Below, in pieces: positions 8,055 through 17,355 of a stretch of 64,000 bases of DNA (position 1 is the first letter of the stretch; every line of letters begins with the position of its first letter). The translations under genes and the position numbers were made by a program. This stretch comes from Flavobacterium sp. UBA7680 (GTDB taxonomy: Bacteria > Bacteroidota > Bacteroidia > Flavobacteriales > Flavobacteriaceae). The stretch covers positions 240,761 through 304,760 of the forward strand of contig NZ_DLHA01000028.1 of assembly GCF_002482975.1 (NCBI RefSeq), given 5' to 3'. Below the pieces are notes generated by a model that saw only the letters and a program-made list of their open reading frames with translations, did not search any database and was not told the DNA's origin.

Positions 8055-8438
8055 ATGAAATATATCAGAGCAATATTTTCGGGAATTTTGGTTTGGTTTG
8101 CGGTTAGTCTTTTCTTTTATATTTTAGAACAAATTCCCGTTGTAAAAGATTCCTTTTTTGAGCAGTCGGTTATTGTGGCGATCTCTATTGTATTTTTTGC
8201 CATTGGCGCGGCGAAGTTTTATTATCTGAAAAAATATAAAATGAGCGGTTTAAAACTCGGAATTATAATGTCGCTTACGGCTTTGTTTCTGGATATAATT
8301 ATTACGGTTCCTTTTGTAGAAATTCCAAACGGACGAAGTTACGAGAGCTTTTTTACAAGTCCTGTTTTATGGATTCTGGCTTTTGTAAATGCGGTTTCTG
8401 TTTTTCTTTGGCGAAAGCTAAATAAAAGTGTGGTTTAA
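8055..8438 (+). CDS. Small four-TM membrane protein (possibly DUF5367)
   Basis: A 127-residue inner-membrane protein with four hydrophobic segments, roughly residues 5-24, 38-58, 63-83 and 100-118. The ATG at 8055 lies 4 bp after the reductase stop, so the two genes are co-transcribed. Length and layout resemble the DUF5367 family of Bacteroidota, but this is from memory and not certain. No catalytic motif is visible. A terminator follows. Confidence 0.7.
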   Translation: MKYIRAIFSGILVWFAVSLFFYILEQIPVVKDSFFEQSVIVAISIVFFAIGAAKFYYLKKYKMSGLKLGIIMSLTALFLDIIITVPFVEIPNGRSYESFFTSPVLWILAFVNAVSVFLWRKLNKSVV

Positions 8439-8448
8439 TTTTAGAAAA

Positions 8449-8492
8449 TAAAAAAATGGAAGGATCGCATTTATATCTTTCCATTTTTTTGT
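8449..8492 (+). terminator. Rho-independent terminator after the NmrA operon
   Basis: Stem AAAAAATGGAAGGAT / ATCTTTCCATTTTTT with one mismatch, a 9-nt loop and a T run, starting about 10 bp after the stop codon. Confidence 0.8.
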
Positions 8493-8535
8493 CGTTTTTT
8501 AATTAATTCAAGCTGCTAGTTTAATAAATAAATTG

Positions 8536-8940
8536 GCTCTAAAAGAAGTTTAATCCCTACGGGATATTTTTTCTGGTAGATTTTATTATTCTACTACCAA
8601 TATTTAACTCCTAACGGAGTAACAAAAAAATATCTCGGAGAGATTATATATTGGTAGAAATCAATTTATTTATGTCAATTTTTGTCCCGTAGGGACTACT
8701 ACTACCAATATTTAACTCCTAACGGAGTAATAAAAAAATATCTCGGAGAGATTACATATTGGTAGAAATCAATTTATTTATGTCAATTTTTGTCCCGTAG
8801 GAACTATACTTATTGAGTAATTTTATCCTGAGACTTCCTTTTTGCTAACAATTTTTAAATCCTAAAGGATTATCTCGTAGAGATTAAATATTGGTAGCAA
8901 AAAGTTATAAATAGATTATTGTCCCGTAGTGACTATACTT
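8536..8940. repeat. Tandem palindrome-rich repeat, 108-bp period
   Basis: Two nearly identical units (8593-8697 and 8701-8805, about three substitutions in 105 bp) are followed by a decayed third (about 8846-8937) and preceded by a partial one (8536-8592). Each unit carries three mini-hairpins: CTCCTAACGGAG, TCTCGGAGAGA and GTCCCGTAGGGAC, plus ACTACCAATA / TATTGGTAG as outer complementary ends. No ORF. It occupies most of the 590-bp gap between the NmrA operon and the glycosyltransferase. Confidence 0.9.
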
Positions 8941-8958
8941 ATTTATGCTTTTAATTTC

Positions 8959-8994
8959 CAAAAAAAACTCCTGTTTAGTGGAACAGGAGTTTTC
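8959..8994 (-). terminator. Terminator of the glycosyltransferase gene
   Basis: Stem AAAACTCCTGTT / AACAGGAGTTTT with a 7-nt loop, 34 bp past the gene's stop on the minus strand; followed there by an A/T-rich tail. Confidence 0.8.
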
Positions 8995-9027
8995 GAATTA
9001 ATATATAATAGTAGTCAGTGGAATTTA

Positions 9028-10464
9028 TTATCCTCGTGTCAGCCAGCCTTTTTTGCGAACTGTAATAATTGAGTATGGCGCAATCCAGAACAATGAAAAG
9101 GTATAGAAAACACTATAAGAATAGGCCCAAAATGCTTCGCCTAATGAATATCTTTTTGCATAGAATAAAACTGAAAAGCTTGATACCAGCAATATTCCTA
9201 AAAGTGCAGAACTAATAAACAATAACGGATGTACTGCAATAAAATAGATCATAAATATAAAAAACGGATAAGTCATTAATATTCTTATAAATTGTTCTGT
9301 ATACAAAAGTCTTGCTCCAACTTTAGATTCTTTCCTAAAATCTTTCCAAACATATTTTGCCATCATAATGTTTTCACGAACATTGCTTCTTCCCCATCTT
9401 ATAAACATTTTGTATAATCCAGTATAATCTTCGGGAACGTTTGTTAAAACATAGGCATTACGCTGAAATAATACGTGATGTCCTTGTTTTAAAATCATGT
9501 TTGTCATGGCACGGTCTTCACCAATGTCAGACGGCTGTCCCATAAAAGTCTGGTCAATCCATTCTGGCAAACAAGCAAAAACGGCAGTTCTTTTGTAAGC
9601 TGCTAAAGCTCCCGGAGTACAAAGTACAGAACCTAATGCACTTTCGGCAGAACGCATGAATTCAAAACTCATTACAAAACTTACGTTTAGCATTTTTGGT
9701 AAAATTGCTTTTTCGTTGTTTAAAACCTGAACGTTTCCTGCAACGGCTCCGCATTTTTCGTCCACTACAAACGGACTTACCAAGTTTCTTAAAGTATCTT
9801 TTTTAACGATTGAATCTGAGTCAACAGTTACGAAGATTTCTCCTTTTCCTAAATTAAATCCACGGTATAAAGCGTGACGTTTTCCTTTGTTTTGCGGCTG
9901 TTGAAAAATAGAAACACGGTCTCCCAATTTTAATTTTGCTTGTTGAATCCAGTACCAGGTATCGTCTTTACTTCCATCGTCGATTGCCAGAAGCTCTAAT
10001 TTATGAGCCGGAAAATCACTTTCGGCCAGACTCATTAAAGTTTCATACACTAATTTTCCTTCGTTGTAAGCCGGAACAATTACGGTACAAGTTGGCAGTA
10101 ATTCATCTGATACAGATTCGATTGGTTTGTATTTGAAATACAAAACTACATTGTACAAAAACATTCCGCCTTTAAAAAGGAATAAGGCTACGGTAATAGC
10201 TAGAAAAATGATTCCTCCAGTTGAGTTTAATCTTTCTAAATGCAGCTGATCAAAATCGGGCTGCAATTGAACAACTAAAAGAGATCCTGCAATTAATAAT
10301 AAAAATGTTGCGGCAAGAACCATAAAACCAAAAAGGCTTTTTGGTCTTTCTATATGTGTTTTGGTTGAGTTGTTGTTTATTTTAAAAATAGATGGGCTGA
10401 TTACTTCGCTACTGATATCGCCTCCTGCATAAAATTGTTTTGAAATAATTGTTTCGCTTTCCAT
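9028..10464 (-). CDS. Processive family 2 glycosyltransferase (chitin/hyaluronan-synthase-like)
   Basis: A 478-residue polytopic membrane protein. Two TM segments (about 43-65 and 86-112) precede a cytoplasmic GT-A domain, and about three TM segments follow from residue 390. Catalytic motifs are intact: TVIVPAYNEG and AIDDGSKDDTW (UDP-sugar binding), DSD at 215-217, GEDR at 315-318 as the catalytic base region, and RWGR at 356-359 in place of the Q/RxxRW product-binding motif. This combination is that of NodC/HasA/PgaC-type polymerases that extrude a polysaccharide through the membrane. The polymer cannot be told. The gene is monocistronic with its own terminator. Confidence 0.85.
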   Translation of the reverse strand: MESETIISKQFYAGGDISSEVISPSIFKINNNSTKTHIERPKSLFGFMVLAATFLLLIAGSLLVVQLQPDFDQLHLERLNSTGGIIFLAITVALFLFKGGMFLYNVVLYFKYKPIESVSDELLPTCTVIVPAYNEGKLVYETLMSLAESDFPAHKLELLAIDDGSKDDTWYWIQQAKLKLGDRVSIFQQPQNKGKRHALYRGFNLGKGEIFVTVDSDSIVKKDTLRNLVSPFVVDEKCGAVAGNVQVLNNEKAILPKMLNVSFVMSFEFMRSAESALGSVLCTPGALAAYKRTAVFACLPEWIDQTFMGQPSDIGEDRAMTNMILKQGHHVLFQRNAYVLTNVPEDYTGLYKMFIRWGRSNVRENIMMAKYVWKDFRKESKVGARLLYTEQFIRILMTYPFFIFMIYFIAVHPLLFISSALLGILLVSSFSVLFYAKRYSLGEAFWAYSYSVFYTFSLFWIAPYSIITVRKKGWLTRG

Positions 10465-10997
10465 GTCCTGTTTGTTTGTATTAATTCTCTAAAATGGCTT
10501 TTATCAAATGGTCTTTCTTTGCATTTTTCTTAAGTAAACACCAAAAAAATTAAAGAGTGACATGTTCCCAATTTGCAAGCGTTGTGCCATTTAGGTTTTA
10601 AACTGAATTTAAGCGGTTTACGAATTATTACATAAAATGAGGTGTGTAATATTTTTACACTTTGTAGAATGTTTATACAGTTTTTTGTGTGTAAACAGCA
10701 GTAAAATAAGGGATTTTTGCAACTGCGAAGAAGTGTCGCAGAATATAAAAACGCATCCTTAATTCAAAAATTGTATTTGGTTTTGATACTTTTTAAAATT
10801 GGAGGCCCGTTTTTTCAAAATGAAAACTTTTACTTACAAAAATATTTTAGTACGAATTATTAAGAGAGAATCTTTTCAGATTTTAATTTAAATGAGTTAA
10901 TTTTATGTGTATTTAAGTAATTTTCCTGCGAAAATTAATTTTATCTTAGCGGGAAACAATTCATTTTTGATTCTATTTTTTTAATATTTTATACTGC
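10465..10997. other. Intergenic region between divergent GT2 and response regulator
   Basis: 530 bp that must hold two divergent promoters. There is a small inverted repeat GTGTAA / TTACAC at 10644-10660, and a TATCTTAG (10942-10949) one base away from the TAnnTTTG box, 48 bp before the response regulator start. I see no gene. Confidence 0.6.
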
Positions 10998-11447
10998 ATG
11001 AACCAACAGATTTACAAAATTTTACTTGCTGACGACGATGATGATGACTGCTCTTTCTTTGAAGAAGCTCTTGATGAACTGTCGCTTGCAACAACTCTTG
11101 TAACTGTAAATGACGGAGTTCAGTTAATGAATTTTTTAGACGAGAAATCTGGAGAGCCTCTTCCTGATGTTCTTTTTTTGGATTTGAATATGCCTAAAAA
11201 AAATGGATCTGAATGCCTGACAGAAATCAGACAGATTGAAAGACTAAAAGATTTCCCCATTATTATATTTTCAACTTCTCTTGATACCAAAATTGTAGAT
11301 GTGACCTACGATATGGGCGCTACATTTTATATTCGAAAACCCGGTGATTTTTCAAAACTAAAAACCGTTATTGAAAATGCACTTATTGCAGCTTCTCAAA
11401 ATAATTTTAAACAGCCTGAAAGAGCGCATTATATAATTCAACCCTAA
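10998..11447 (+). CDS. Single-domain response regulator (Rcp1-like)
   Basis: A 149-residue protein made only of a receiver domain. The acidic pocket is D12-D17 (an unusual run of six Asp), the phosphoacceptor is D62 in VLFLDLNMPKKNG, the conserved Ser/Thr is in FSTS, and the Lys is in RKPG. No output domain follows, so it probably passes phosphate on or acts by protein contact, as in the Rcp1/CheY-like partners of multi-PAS kinases. The kinase gene starts 10 bp downstream, so the two form one operon and probably one pathway. Confidence 0.9.
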   Translation: MNQQIYKILLADDDDDDCSFFEEALDELSLATTLVTVNDGVQLMNFLDEKSGEPLPDVLFLDLNMPKKNGSECLTEIRQIERLKDFPIIIFSTSLDTKIVDVTYDMGATFYIRKPGDFSKLKTVIENALIAASQNNFKQPERAHYIIQP

Positions 11448-11457
11448 TTTATTTTGA

Positions 11458-14400
11458 ATGAGCCAAGAACATAAGGGACATTATTTTCTAGCCGATGGCG
11501 GTGAAATGGGAGAATTAATTCGGTCTAAAGACTGGAGCAAAACTCCTTTAGGTGATCCTGAAAACTGGCCTCAAAGTCTGCGAACCGTAACTTCTGTTAT
11601 GCTTAATAATCCTTTTGGAATGTACATTGCCTGGGGAAAAGATTTTACGCAGTTATACAATGATGCCTTTTTAAAAATTATTGGTTCTGAAAAACATCCG
11701 CAGGCTCTTGGAACTTCTCCTAAAGATACTTTCTCAGAAATCTGGAACATTACAGAGCCAATGTTTGAAGAAGCTATGCAGGGAAAATCTATTTCTTTTC
11801 CTGATTTTGTTGTTCCCTTGAACAAAAACGGAGTTGTAGAAAGTTGTTATTTTGATTTTTCTTATTCGCCCATACGAATTGAAAATGGCGAAGTTGGCGG
11901 CGTTTTAGTAACCGTTGTTGAAACCACGGCAAAGAAAAAAGAAGTTATCGATCAGGTTGAAGCGCGTTCCAAACTTCAGGAAAGCGAACAAAAAATAAGA
12001 CAGTTGGTTGAAAATGCTCCTTTTCCTATTGCGGTTTATGTGGGTGAAGAAATGCGCATTGAACTCGCTAATGATTCTATCATAAAAGTTTGGGGAAAAG
12101 GCGATGATGTAATTGGAAAGTCCTATCGCGAAATTCTGCCGGAACTTGATAATCAATTGGTTTTTGAACAGGTTCAAGGCGTTTTAAAAACTGGAAAATC
12201 TTTTCATAATAAAAACGCTCAAATTGATATCACGATAAATAATGAGCTCGAAACTTTTTATTTCAATTATAGTTTTACGCCACTTTTTGATACAAACGGA
12301 AATGTATATGCGGTTATGAATACGGCTGCTGAAGTTACTGATTTGCATCTTGCCTCTAAAAAAATTGAAATTGCAGACAAACGTTTCCGTGATACGGTAA
12401 AACAGGCGCCGCTTGGAATTACTATTCTTCGCGGTCCGAATTATATTGTCGAATCTGCAAATGAAGCTTATCTTAAACTTGTTGCACGAGAAGAAGAAGA
12501 TTTTGTGGGCAAACCTTTATTTGATTCTCTGCCCGAAGTTAAAGATACAGTTGACTCCTTATTAAAAAATGTTTTAGCAACTGGTATTCCGTATCATGGT
12601 AATGAAGTTCAGATTCCTTTAAACAGACATGGAAAATTAGGTATTTGGTATTTCGATTTTCTTTACCATCCTTTAAGAGAAGAAAATGGTGAAATTTCAG
12701 GTATAATCGTGACGGTAACTGAAGTAACCGAAAAAGTCGAAGCCCGTAAAAAAATTGAACAAAACGAAGAACGCTTAAATATTATTGTTGAAGCCAGCGA
12801 ACTAGGAACCTGGGAATTGAATGTAAAAACACGGGAACCACGTTATTCTCAACGATATCTTGAAATTATTGGCGGTTATACCGAAGAAATTATGTTATCG
12901 CACGAACAATTGCTGCAGCATTTGCATCCGGATGATATGCATATTCGAAACAAAGGTTTTAAAGATGCACTTACTCTGGGAGCGCTTCATTATGAAGTAC
13001 GAACCATATGGCATGATAAATCGATTCACTGGATTGAAGGGAAAGGCAAAGTTTTTTACGATGAAAATAATAATCCTGAGAAATTAATTGGAACAATTAG
13101 AGATATTACAGCCGAGAAAAAACATCAGCAGGAATTAGAACAAAGCGAAAAAAGATTCCGTAATCTCGTTATGCAGTCTCCTGTTCCAAAAGCCATTTTG
13201 AAAGGCAGGGAAATGGTTGTTGAAATTGCCAATTTAGCTTTGCTTGAAACTATTTGGAACAAAAAAGAAAGTGATGTTCAGGGTAAAAAATTATTTGATA
13301 TTTTCCCGGAACTTCTCACTCAAAAATACAGTCAATTATTAAACGAAGTTTTCACCACAGGAGAAACACATTCTGAAATTGAATCGCCGATATTTATTAA
13401 TGGAAACAATGGCGAACAGTTGTTTTATATTGATTTTGAATATGCTCCAATATACGAAACAGACAACAGTATTTCTGGAATTAGAGCCACAATAATTGAT
13501 GTAACGGAAAAAGTTGAAACCCGAAAAAAAATTGAAGAAAGTGAAAAACGTTTCCGCTCTTTAACAGAAAGTATTCCGCAGTTAATATGGGAAACTGATG
13601 AAAAAGGAAATGCTTTATTTACTTCTGGAAAATGGGAAGAATATACAGGAATAAGACCTGCCGGAGAAGCAGAATGGAAAGCGATGATTCATCCTGATGA
13701 TTATGAGGAAAATATTAAAATCTGGACGCATAGTTTAGAAACCGGACAAGTTTACAGAACTGATGTAAGGGTTTTAAGAAAAGACGGAAGCTACAGATGG
13801 CACGCCGTTATTGGTGAACCTGTTCTGGATGATGATAATAAAATCATTAAATGGGTTGGTGCTTTTACCGATATTCATACCGAAAAAGCTTTTACACACG
13901 AACTTGAACAACAGTTTACGGCAAGAACCAGAGAGTTGAGCCAGATGTATGAATCGCTTAAAAAAAGTGAAGAACGTTATCATTTAATGGTCGAAGAAGT
14001 TCAGGATTACGCGATCTTGTATTTAAACCATAAGGGAATTGTTGAAAACTGGAATGTGGGAGCCGAAAAAATTAAAGGGTACAAAGCACAAGAAATAACC
14101 GGAAAACATTTTGGCATTTTCTATACAGCCGAAGATCAAAAAAATAATCTGCCCAATACATTACTTGAATTAGCCAGAGAAAAAGGCCGTGCGGTACAAC
14201 AAGGCTGGCGCGTGCGTAAAAACGGAAGTTTATTTTGGGCAAGTGTTGTCATTACAGCGATTCATAATAAGAATAATGAAGTGATTGGTTTTTCGAAAGT
14301 TACACACGATTTAACGGAGAAAAAAAGAGCCGACGATAAAATTAAACTGAATGCCCTGGAACTGGAACAAAAAAATGCCGAGCTGGAACATATGAACAAA

Positions 14401-15105
14401 GAGCTTCAGTCTTTTGCTTATATTTCAAGTCACGATTTGCAGGAACCGCTTCGGAAAATTCAAACTTTTGCTTCGCAGATTTTGGATAAGGAATTTGAAA
14501 ATTTATCAGATTCCGGAAAGGATAAATTCAAAAGAATGCAAAACGCAGCGCAGCGTATGCAGACTTTAATTAATGATTTGCTTTCGTATTCGAGAACGAA
14601 TATTCAGGAACGAATATTTGAAAAAACGAATCTTTCTAAAATCATTGATGAAGTAAGAGAAGATCTTAAAGAAGAACTGGAACAGAAAAATGCCGTGATT
14701 GAAAACAATGATGTTGGTGAAATAAATATTATTCCGTTTCAGTTTAGACAGCTGCTTTATAATTTAATCAGCAATTCACTTAAGTTTTCAAAACCCGATA
14801 TTCCGGCTATAATAAAAATTAACAGCGAAATTGCAAAAGGTTCCCATTTTCAGGAACAAGCTTTAGCGAAAGAAACCCGTTATTGTCATATTAATATTCT
14901 CGACAACGGAATTGGTTTTGAACCGCAATACAGCAAAAAAATCTTTGATGTTTTCCAGCGTTTACACGGAAGAGATCATTACACCGGAACCGGAATTGGT
15001 CTGGCAATCGTAAAAAAAATCGTTGAAAACCATAACGGATTCATTACGGCAAAAGGCGAACAAAATAAAGGCGCTTCTTTTGATATTTATATTCCGCTGG
15101 AATAA
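11458..15105 (+). CDS. Multi-PAS sensor histidine kinase
   Basis: A 1215-residue protein without evident TM segments, hence probably cytoplasmic. I count seven PAS modules in series, starting near residues 30, 175, 305, 435, 560, 695 and 835; several end in the PAC-type '(V/I)TVTE(V)T' strand. They are joined by coiled-coil linkers such as 'SEKRFR'. A HisKA domain follows with phospho-His H992 (ISSHDLQEPLRKI), then HATPase_c with N box N1102-N1106, DNGIGF and GTGIGL around 1176-1181. The end is the normal HATPase end, with no receiver domain. The partner is very likely the receiver protein encoded 10 bp upstream. Signals are unknown; PAS domains may bind flavin, haem or small molecules. Confidence 0.92.
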   Translation: MSQEHKGHYFLADGGEMGELIRSKDWSKTPLGDPENWPQSLRTVTSVMLNNPFGMYIAWGKDFTQLYNDAFLKIIGSEKHPQALGTSPKDTFSEIWNITEPMFEEAMQGKSISFPDFVVPLNKNGVVESCYFDFSYSPIRIENGEVGGVLVTVVETTAKKKEVIDQVEARSKLQESEQKIRQLVENAPFPIAVYVGEEMRIELANDSIIKVWGKGDDVIGKSYREILPELDNQLVFEQVQGVLKTGKSFHNKNAQIDITINNELETFYFNYSFTPLFDTNGNVYAVMNTAAEVTDLHLASKKIEIADKRFRDTVKQAPLGITILRGPNYIVESANEAYLKLVAREEEDFVGKPLFDSLPEVKDTVDSLLKNVLATGIPYHGNEVQIPLNRHGKLGIWYFDFLYHPLREENGEISGIIVTVTEVTEKVEARKKIEQNEERLNIIVEASELGTWELNVKTREPRYSQRYLEIIGGYTEEIMLSHEQLLQHLHPDDMHIRNKGFKDALTLGALHYEVRTIWHDKSIHWIEGKGKVFYDENNNPEKLIGTIRDITAEKKHQQELEQSEKRFRNLVMQSPVPKAILKGREMVVEIANLALLETIWNKKESDVQGKKLFDIFPELLTQKYSQLLNEVFTTGETHSEIESPIFINGNNGEQLFYIDFEYAPIYETDNSISGIRATIIDVTEKVETRKKIEESEKRFRSLTESIPQLIWETDEKGNALFTSGKWEEYTGIRPAGEAEWKAMIHPDDYEENIKIWTHSLETGQVYRTDVRVLRKDGSYRWHAVIGEPVLDDDNKIIKWVGAFTDIHTEKAFTHELEQQFTARTRELSQMYESLKKSEERYHLMVEEVQDYAILYLNHKGIVENWNVGAEKIKGYKAQEITGKHFGIFYTAEDQKNNLPNTLLELAREKGRAVQQGWRVRKNGSLFWASVVITAIHNKNNEVIGFSKVTHDLTEKKRADDKIKLNALELEQKNAELEHMNKELQSFAYISSHDLQEPLRKIQTFASQILDKEFENLSDSGKDKFKRMQNAAQRMQTLINDLLSYSRTNIQERIFEKTNLSKIIDEVREDLKEELEQKNAVIENNDVGEINIIPFQFRQLLYNLISNSLKFSKPDIPAIIKINSEIAKGSHFQEQALAKETRYCHINILDNGIGFEPQYSKKIFDVFQRLHGRDHYTGTGIGLAIVKKIVENHNGFITAKGEQNKGASFDIYIPLE

Positions 15106-15125
15106 TTCTTCAGCTACAATTCATA

Positions 15126-15167
15126 AAAAAACGGAAACAACTTTACTAAGTCATTTCCGTTTTTATT
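15126..15167. terminator. Terminator after the PAS kinase gene
   Basis: Stem AAAAACGGAAA / TTTCCGTTTTT with a loop of about 16 nt, followed by T-rich sequence. It is symmetric, so it could also serve the convergent lipoprotein gene at 15209-15631. Confidence 0.75.
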
Positions 15168-15208
15168 CCTGATTCTTCGAATTAGGAATTTACCTTAAAA
15201 CCAATTTC

Positions 15209-15631
15209 TTATCTGGTATAAACTGTAATTATACCTGTAGTTTTGTCTTTAATTTTCAGCTCTTTATTAGTAAGGTTCATAATGTCACTCGTTGAGCTTA
15301 CGTTACCAACAGTTATTGTTAAATCATTATGAGATCTTACATAAGTTCCTGTAGTTTCTACCAAAGCACAATTCTCACCGCTATAATCACCAATCACTGC
15401 TGCGTTACTTACCCTTAGATCTAAATAATCTCTATTGGCAGTACATCCTTCTTGATTTTCCGCTGCATCCACTAATACTTCATTTCCATTTACAATTGTT
15501 CCGGTTTTACTTAGATTATATTTTCCTGCTAACGGTACAATTGTTTCTCCTTCATTATCATCGTTGCTACAAGATGTTGCAAACATTCCCAGGCTTAAGG
15601 CTAATACGAATAATATGTTTCTACTTTTCAT
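15209..15631 (-). CDS. Lipoprotein with lipocalin-like domain
   Basis: A 140-residue protein with a lipoprotein signal: hydrophobic h-region, then GMFATSC with Cys21 followed by SNDDNEG, an acidic start typical of flavobacterial surface lipoprotein export signals. The rest is beta-rich: 'LAGKYNLSKTGTIVNG' matches the opening strand of Bacteroidota lipocalin-like domains. The function is unknown; probably outer-membrane anchored. The two remaining Cys residues in the mature part could form a disulfide. Convergent with the PAS kinase and separated by a terminator. Confidence 0.7.
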   Translation of the reverse strand: MKSRNILFVLALSLGMFATSCSNDDNEGETIVPLAGKYNLSKTGTIVNGNEVLVDAAENQEGCTANRDYLDLRVSNAAVIGDYSGENCALVETTGTYVRSHNDLTITVGNVSSTSDIMNLTNKELKIKDKTTGIITVYTR

Positions 15632-15731
15632 GTCGATTTGTTTTTTATTGATTTAATTTAATAATGCTAAATTAAAAGTATAATCTTACAGAAATTTCCA
15701 TGATTTTAAGTTTATTTTACATAAATCGCAT

Positions 15732-16763
15732 TTATTGACAGGGCTTGCCTTTTAAGTATTTATTAAACATATAATGTGTAACCGGCCTTAAAGCGCCTTT
15801 CGTTTCCGGATGTTTGCCATTTCCATTATCATTAAAAAAATCAACTCCTTCTGATGTTTTTCCATACCAAACGAAGGCTTCTCCATTTTTCATAAAACAT
15901 GTCGTTGTATCACAAGCCTTTAATTTTCTAAAATCTAAAAGACTTTCATCAAGTGGAATTACAATATTAAAATTCCCGTTATCTTTTGTAGAACAGTCTA
16001 CTACTTCATAATGATCATCAGACCACTGCATACAATGATTTTTAAAGAAGGCAAAATAAATTATTGCGCCTATTAAACCGAAAACTAATATTATAACTCC
16101 AGCAGTTTTCTTTAATCTTTTCTTAAAGTTGTAAATAATCTTTTCTTTAGCATTTATGAATAGATTAATACGTGGAGGATTTGATGTACTTGGTAAAAAT
16201 GCATTTTGAACCTCATCTGCTCTATTTACTCCTTCTTCATTAAATGCTAAATTTAATGGCTTCCTATCTATTGTTATAAGGGGTTCAGAGATTTCAGGTA
16301 ATCTATTCTCATTTAATTCAATAATTAATTTCTTCTCATTGTATGTAACAGATGATTCTGGAACTATGGAATTAACAGGATTGGTCTGTGTTTCATATCC
16401 AGCGACACCTTTTTCTCTAAATTTTCTAAATGGTCGCCACTGAAAATCTACAAGAATTGCGGCAAGTTCAACGGGTTCAACATTTAAAGGGTCTGTTTCT
16501 TCTTTTAAAAAAGTTCCAATAGGTCTAAATCTATCTGTCTGTTCCCTAAACTGGGTTCTTTTTATGGGATCAAATTCAAATCCAAAAAAAGATTTAAAAA
16601 CAATTAAGTCATTTGAATTTGGATTCTCAATTCTTTTAAATATTTCCCAACACAAATTTCTAAGATTTGCCTGCGATGGATTTGGAAAATTATCTGCTTC
16701 AGTCTCTTTTTTATATTTCTCCTGAATCGCTTTTTTATAATCTTCAATAGTAAAGTTAGACAT
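15732..16763 (-). CDS. Uncharacterised single-TM protein
   Basis: A 343-residue protein of no family I recognise. Residues 1-210 are hydrophilic and look cytoplasmic (helical start NFTIEDYKKAIQEKYKKE). A single TM segment follows (GVIILVFGLIGAIIYFAFF, about 223-241), then about 100 residues that probably face the periplasm, with four Cys (including CMQWSD, VVDCST and ACDTTTC) that could pair. The first part contains 'WRPFRKFREKG' and mentions no catalytic motif. The start at 16763 (MSNFTI) is preferred over an ATG two codons earlier. Upstream lies a cluster of GGAATTCC sites. Confidence 0.6.
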   Translation of the reverse strand: MSNFTIEDYKKAIQEKYKKETEADNFPNPSQANLRNLCWEIFKRIENPNSNDLIVFKSFFGFEFDPIKRTQFREQTDRFRPIGTFLKEETDPLNVEPVELAAILVDFQWRPFRKFREKGVAGYETQTNPVNSIVPESSVTYNEKKLIIELNENRLPEISEPLITIDRKPLNLAFNEEGVNRADEVQNAFLPSTSNPPRINLFINAKEKIIYNFKKRLKKTAGVIILVFGLIGAIIYFAFFKNHCMQWSDDHYEVVDCSTKDNGNFNIVIPLDESLLDFRKLKACDTTTCFMKNGEAFVWYGKTSEGVDFFNDNGNGKHPETKGALRPVTHYMFNKYLKGKPCQ

Positions 16764-17105
16764 AGGCAAGTTATTTTTTTTAGGAATTTTTAGGAATTCC
16801 TATGAATAGTTAAACATTTTAGGAATTCCCGGAATTCCTTGTAAATGCAGGCTCAAAACCGCCGTTACTTTGCTTCAACAAAATTAGTTAGCGCTTTGAT
16901 CTGCAGGTCAAAAACAAATGTACAAAACTAGTTTATTCAAAAAGTGTGGAAAACCGTAAGACGGAGTTTATCTGGGAAGTATAAACAAAAATCTTACTGT
17001 TCTACGCACTTCACTTCCCAAACAAAATTTGGTATTGCACTCAACCAAAAGCCCGGAAAAGTTCCGGCCAGCAATGCCTATGTCTAATTTTTAAACTTTA
17101 AAAAA
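16764..17105. other. Intergenic region between divergent membrane protein and lipoprotein
   Basis: 340 bp. On the left is a GGAATTCC cluster (16782-16840). On the right are two small hairpins near the lipoprotein start, CCGTAAGACGG and CCGGAAAAGTTCCGG, which may form a structured 5' leader. No ORF of note. Confidence 0.55.
16782..16840. promoter_or_regulatory. Cluster of GGAATTCC palindromes, candidate operator
   Basis: Four related sites occur in 60 bp: AGGAAT (16782), AGGAATTCCT (16792-16801), AGGAATTCC (16821-16829) and GGAATTCC (16831-16838). The last two form a nearly symmetric 20-bp unit. They lie just upstream of the uncharacterised membrane protein. The binding protein is unknown. 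Confidence 0.4.
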
Positions 17106-17300
17106 ATGAAAACTCTATATTTATTGGGAGCGTGCGCGCTGTTGTCAACTACATTATTTTCTTGTACTGCTGACGAATTTGATACAACAAGTAAAAAAAC
17201 TGAAATACAAAAAGATGTGGTTCGAGACAGCATACAAGCAGATGTACCACCAGATGGCCCCGGTGACGAACCAATTAATGTTCCGCCGCCAAAAAAATAA
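17106..17300 (+). CDS. Small lipoprotein
   Basis: A 64-residue protein with a lipoprotein signal peptide (LLGACALLSTTLFSC, Cys20), followed by TADEFDTT and a Pro-rich end (PPDGPGDEP...VPPPKK). The mature part is only about 45 residues and disordered. It stands 55 bp ahead of the TPR histidine kinase on the same strand and probably shares its transcript; it could be a sensory accessory of that kinase (inference). Confidence 0.7.
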   Translation: MKTLYLLGACALLSTTLFSCTADEFDTTSKKTEIQKDVVRDSIQADVPPDGPGDEPINVPPPKK

Positions 17301-17355
17301 TAGGCAGAAGTAAATAATATACTATTAATTACTAATTTCGGGGAAAGTAAGTGTT

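Noticed and set aside
8593..8808. Regular repeats resembling a CRISPR array
   Set aside because: The repeated unit is the whole 108 bp and has no variable spacers; no cas genes are nearby.
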